Shown: positions 59,419 to 64,000 of the stretch, piece after piece | Layout: the number at the start of each line of letters is the position of its first letter | How positions within the stretch are numbered: the first letter of the stretch is position 1 | From: Eopsaltria australis | Lineage: Eukaryota > Chordata > Aves > Passeriformes > Petroicidae | NCBI GenBank assembly: GCA_034509425.1 | Contig: JAVTVJ010001123.1 | Location: 62,001-126,000, forward strand | Reading direction: 5' to 3' | DNA length: 64,000 bases | The notes under the pieces: model-generated | Databases searched by the model: none | What the model was told of the DNA's origin: nothing | The model's input: the letters and a program-made list of their open reading frames with translations, nothing else | Program-made: the position numbers and the translations under genes

Positions 59419-62400
59419 AAATAGGAGACTTCCTCTCCACGCTTCTTTTGGGTTCAGTTCAGCATCTCCTGTTGGAGCAGGCAGAATGCTACACTGCTTT
59501 CCTCTACTTAAACATCCAACTGCACCACCAGAGGTCTTCTTTCTCTTACTTAGTTCCCATATTAATTCAGAAACAACAAAAATGGTATTAAGACAAATTA
59601 CTTCGCAGAAATTTGCACAGTAACAAAGAGCCTGTAATTATATCAGCAATTTTCACATAGACTATTGCTCTACTTCTGATTTATGAAAAAAGCTTTAACA
59701 TTCAAAGCTTTGTTCTGCAGCTTTTGCAATTAGCTGTACATATGTACACTTTCATGAAAAACAAAGCAAAAGTCTTTTTGTTTAATTTTGCCTTTCAATT
59801 TATGCTTTGCTGTAAAGAAAAAGGATACAATTCACTCAATTGCTCATTTCTTTACCAGGCCTAAGAGGTACAAATGCCCTCATTTCCTTGCTAGGAACCA
59901 GCAGCAGCACATTTGCTTGATATGGCAAATCCATGCATCTCGCTCCACACCAAAGGAAAAGTTAAAGCTTTATAGATAAAAATTTAAAAAATAACCCAAA
60001 CCAACAAAATCCTACTAATTTCCATATTGCATCAATCAAAAATCAGAACCTGTACAAAGATCTGCAAAATTCAAATCAACTCAAGCTGTAGTTTTTAGAG
60101 CCCTCGTCTTAGATTTTGGAATGTGTTCAATCATAATTAATCAGGCTTAATAATAATCTTATTATACAAAAGGTGTTTTTCAAAACCACCCAAAAATCCC
60201 AAAGCACTTAATGAAGTAACATTTCCATTCACATGAAACAATATATCCATTACAGACATTCAAACATCTCCCAGCTGAGGTTTTGCAGGTTTTTACTGAA
60301 GAGACCCAGACAAAGAACCACAAATCAGGAGACTCAATTCTTTGAATTTTGCCAGCTGCTATTTTGGGTGTTGAGCACGGCAATTCAGAGAGCACTGCTC
60401 TGTGACCAGAGCCTGGCCTGAGATGCTCTGGACCCAGAACATGGTCGGTACCTGCAGAAGGATTTACTTTCGTCCCTTTATTTTTCAAATAGCCATGAAA
60501 CTACACCCTGGCTTGAGAAACAAGGTTACAATGCACTTGTCTTGCACTAACTTGCCTATTTTATGGCACCCAGAGCTTCTGGTTTGAATGTCATTCTTTT
60601 AAGCACAGCTGCTCACAAGGGTTTAAATATTTGGTGTAAAACAGTCCAAAGAGCTCTTTGTTGTAGCTTGCTGACAAGAGGTTTGGATTTGGGCTGGTTA
60701 TCGTTTGTTCCCTCCATACAAATGACATCCTTTGAACAAACATTTGGCAATGCACTCTTGGCTCAAAACCCCCCACATTTTCTCAAGGAAACCTCCTTCA
60801 TATTGTTAAATGAATATGTGAAATGGGGATCTCTGTATGAAAAAGGTGAAAAATTACTATACTGATTATGAAACGAAGCAAAACTTGGACCTGTTGGACT
60901 ACAGAAAAAAAGTAGGGCACAAGTGAAGATAGAAAAGGCGGAACACCACTTTCAAGAAATTCCCAAGTTTCCCACACAGAGAGAAAATGTGCGTAAATGG
61001 AGTCAAACAAACCACTCATGCCCTCAGTTAATGCCAACAGCACTAAAACAGAGAAGCACTGAGCCACCCTGTGATTGGGTGCTCCACTCCACTCTTTCCC
61101 AGCCTGTAAAACACGACTTTCCACACAAGTAAATTCACGTTCATATTAAGGTAAACATTGCAGTCTTCTGCCTGCCTTCAAGAGCTGTTCAGATCTTCTT
61201 TAATCCAAAAGAAAATAACTTTTATGCATCTTTTGCCCCTTCAGTAGTACTTCTTGAGAAGACTCTGGAACTTTTTTTTTTTAGTGAAACAATTGTGATG
61301 ATAGTGATTTTAAGAAGGACAATTTTCTGGACGCTTTTAGTAAAACTTGCACAGCAGACAGGGCCCCAGGATTGCTGGGACTAGTCCTACAAGCACACCA
61401 TGATGCAGCTTCTTCAGAGTCTCACAGGAACCCAGGAACTGTATCTGAGGCAGCACTTATCTGCTGTCACTTATTAAGTTGAGCTTCAACAGATGTTTAA
61501 ACAGGACTGAGGTTTATCATCAATAAATCTGCCATGCTCACTCAGCTTTGCCTCTAGTTAGGGATGCATAAACTCCTATTGTTCAATTTCAAATCTCTTT
61601 TGAACACAGTTTAAAAGCTCAGTCTCTGCTTTATGGTTTTGGTCTAATTCTCTTATGGGGTTTTGAGACAAAACTGAAGTGGAACAAAAGAGTTGACCAC
61701 GAACATTCTAAGAAAAGCTGTGAAAAAAGAGTGAAAGTGAAAACCAGGATTTGGGGAGCAGATGGTAAGGGAAGAGAGAGGGCAGCAAAGAACATGACAA
61801 ATGCATACCATGACCTGTAAACTATTTCATCCCAGCTTGGCTGGTGTGCCATCACATGTGGAATTCCTCTATTTTAACAGATCACCCAGATATGAGAGGT
61901 GGGATAAAGTAAAAGGGGAAGAGAGGTGAAGATGTGGGGTTTTTATCCTGTGCACAAGATAAACAACAAAGGGAAACCCAGATTTAAGCTCCAAAGGGTA
62001 CCAATTATTGATTTCAATTTTGTAAACCCTCCAAACACAAACTTTGATGTCCCTCCAGATGTTTAACATCTTTCCATGCTGCATTTAGGACTATCCACCT
62101 CTCATCTAAAGGGAGGTACCCTGATAGTTTTACCCTGTCGCATCTCACCCAGACAGGCCGTGTCAGTTTAGAAATGCCCCTTCTTCCCTGTATTTCCAAA
62201 CTGATCCAAGACTGACCCTTTGACTGAATCAGACAACATATGAATATCTGCATGGGCTAAAACCAACATATATCATCTGAAAAATGTGGAAGTGTAGACT
62301 AGCAAAAGGTAGCAAAAGTAGGCTTAAATCATGCAACCAAAAACAAAATATTGTTCATTTGCAATGACCACTACAAATCTGGACCTCAGCTGAGGGAGCT

Positions 62401-62594
62401 GTCAGGCTGACAGACAATGCTGCTACCCATGGATGCCTTCCTTCAGCTCCAGGAGCCCTTAGCCCTGCTCTGAGAAGCGGCTCTCCAGAAAACACAGTTT
62501 TCTGCTGCTCTGAGCTGCTCTCAGGAACTGCCTGCATGTCCATTTGCCCAGTCTTCCCCCCTCCTTTTTTTTTCCATCCACAATCAATTAGAAA
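59419..62594. other. Unannotated DNA
   Basis: 3.2 kb with no recognised gene or repeat. Confidence 0.55.
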
Positions 62595-62815
62595 GAATCA
62601 TAGAATCACAGACTGGTTTGAGTTGGGAGGGGCCTTAAAGCCCACCTCATTCTACCCCCATGCCATGGGCAGAGACACCTTCCACTATCCCAGCCCTGTC
62701 CAGCCCTTGGACACTTCCAGGGATGGGGCAGCCACAGCTTCTCTGGGCACCCTGTGCCAGGGCCTCATTACCTTGTAAAGAATTTATTCCTAATGTCTAA
62801 TGTAAACCTACTTAC
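62595..62815 (-). mobile_element. CR1 LINE 3' end
   Basis: gaatcatagaatcacagact, ttgagttgggaggggcctta, cttggacacttccagggatg and ttattcctaatgtctaatgt are reverse CR1 3' sequence of about 220 bp. Confidence 0.88.
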
Positions 62816-64000
62816 TTCCAGTAAAAGAGTAAAGAAGTCTATCAGAAGGCCAGATCAATATTTATGGGCAATTCTCCAAGCCTTCTCTGTATTCTTTTCA
62901 ACCTACGGAAGTGCTGGAAGAAAGAAAAAAAAACCAAAAGGCAGAGAAGTCTACAGGGTGGGCCATGTCCCAAAAATTTGTAGCTCCCCAAAATTATCAT
63001 TTGTGGACAAGCAACCCAATCCTTCCAACTGTGCAGACTGATCTAAATTCCTCAACGAGGGTCTAATAATGAAAAGGACCCATTCACAATTTTCCCAGTG
63101 CTAGGACAGATTTAAAACACAGATGGACTTGCCAACAAATAAACTGCAATGTCACTGACTGATCACAGATTTTATCAGGATAACTCTGCTGTCATATCAA
63201 GAACATACATAGATTCATGAGATACACACACCTCTAAGCAGAATAGCTAAGTAGATGATTCTCAGGCAAGAAGTATTAATCCACTTCTGCTCTGCAGATT
63301 TTTTGGCCATTACTTTTTGCCCACAAGATAGAGTAGTAGGTTATCCTGCATTACAATAGACACAGTAAACCAAATTTGTCAGAGGTTTTTGCTTTTTTAA
63401 AAATTAACCTTCACTAAGAAAATAAACCAAACAAAAATACTAGCACTGAATTAGAGATTTCAAAATTTCTCCATAACACTGATTTCTTCAGACTTTACTG
63501 CTCAACAGAAAAAGTCGTTCAAAGAGCAAAACACAGCACTGAATGTCAGGATTGTAAGGACACCTCACAGTTTGCAATCTCCCAGCTCCAGCTGCAAAGC
63601 CACAGCCAGGGCATACCTTGTGTTCCCCTGGCTGGTGGGTTTGCAGAGACCCCCATGGGTGCTGCCACTACATCCTTGCCTGTGCCTTGGATGCTGAGTA
63701 TGTCTAAGTGCAAAGCATTTTAGGGCCTTACATCAGATGCCATGATTTGGCATTTCCCAACCATCAAAAAAACCCCAAACAAGTAAGGCACAGCCACAGA
63801 TTTAGGTTTTCCACTGGGAGAAGAAACAGAGTTCATGTGCTAGCTATTTCAGTTGCATTATTCCGAAGACAGTATCAATAAAATGTTAGATTAATCTTAC
63901 AGGTTTTGATTAAAAACATCAGTGAACCACATTCCCTCCAAAATAGTGGTGTAATTAATCTTACTGCTTAGGTGCAGTACTTTAGGTATAGGTTTAGCAG
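62816..64000. other. Unannotated DNA at the right edge
   Basis: 1.2 kb with nothing recognised on either strand. Confidence 0.6.

Noticed and set aside
1..64000. tRNA, rRNA, CRISPR array or bacterial-type operon
   Set aside because: None was seen. Splice sites, CR1 and ERV repeats show vertebrate nuclear DNA, where CRISPR arrays and operons are not expected.

Overview
The window is nuclear DNA from a bird. It carries at least fifteen CR1 LINE fragments, several avian-type endogenous retrovirus LTRs, and one vertebrate gene split into short exons. The number of solo LTRs suggests a songbird-like genome, but that is inference; nothing in the sequence fixes the species.

The only protein-coding gene I can support is FGD3 (FYVE, RhoGEF and PH domain-containing 3), on the minus strand. 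Nine exons lie between 21439 and 564. Each has GT/AG splice sites, and the phases fit at every junction. Read 5' to 3' they are 21439-21271, 20190-19593, 12864-12775, 11580-11444, 10130-9974, 5159-5021, 4233-4175, 1472-1326 and 656-564. Together they encode a proline-rich N-terminus, a Ser/acidic linker with a DSGIDS degron motif, the whole DH (Rho-GEF) domain and the start of the first PH domain. The rest of PH1, the FYVE finger, PH2 and the 3' UTR lie beyond position 1. The exon that begins translation was not identified with confidence; an internal ATG at 20141-20139 matches the start of mammalian FGD3.

Region by region: 1-21.4 kb is FGD3 exons and introns, with CR1 copies, one diverged LTR-like repeat and a CR1 carrying a perfect 3 x 96 bp tandem array at 5769-6056. 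21.4-42.2 kb is intronic or upstream DNA with an ERVK-like solo LTR (22828-23524), a long CR1 3' end (24.2-24.9 kb), a diverged LTR-like repeat (29.7-30.1 kb) and an ERVL-like solo LTR (35652-36222). 42.3-44.0 kb is a CpG-dense block built of degenerate ~75-100 bp repeats, then a polypurine tract and an LTR with no recognisable 5' partner. 44-64 kb is mostly unannotated DNA with several CR1s and a three-level nest at 51.4-52.8 kb, in which an LTR lies inside an LTR inside a CR1.

The items most worth a second look are the CpG-rich repeat block joined to an orphan LTR, the nested LTRs with intact target-site duplications, the CR1-internal 96 bp array, and the FGD1-like N-terminal exon of FGD3. 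No tRNA, rRNA, CRISPR array or second gene was recognised.
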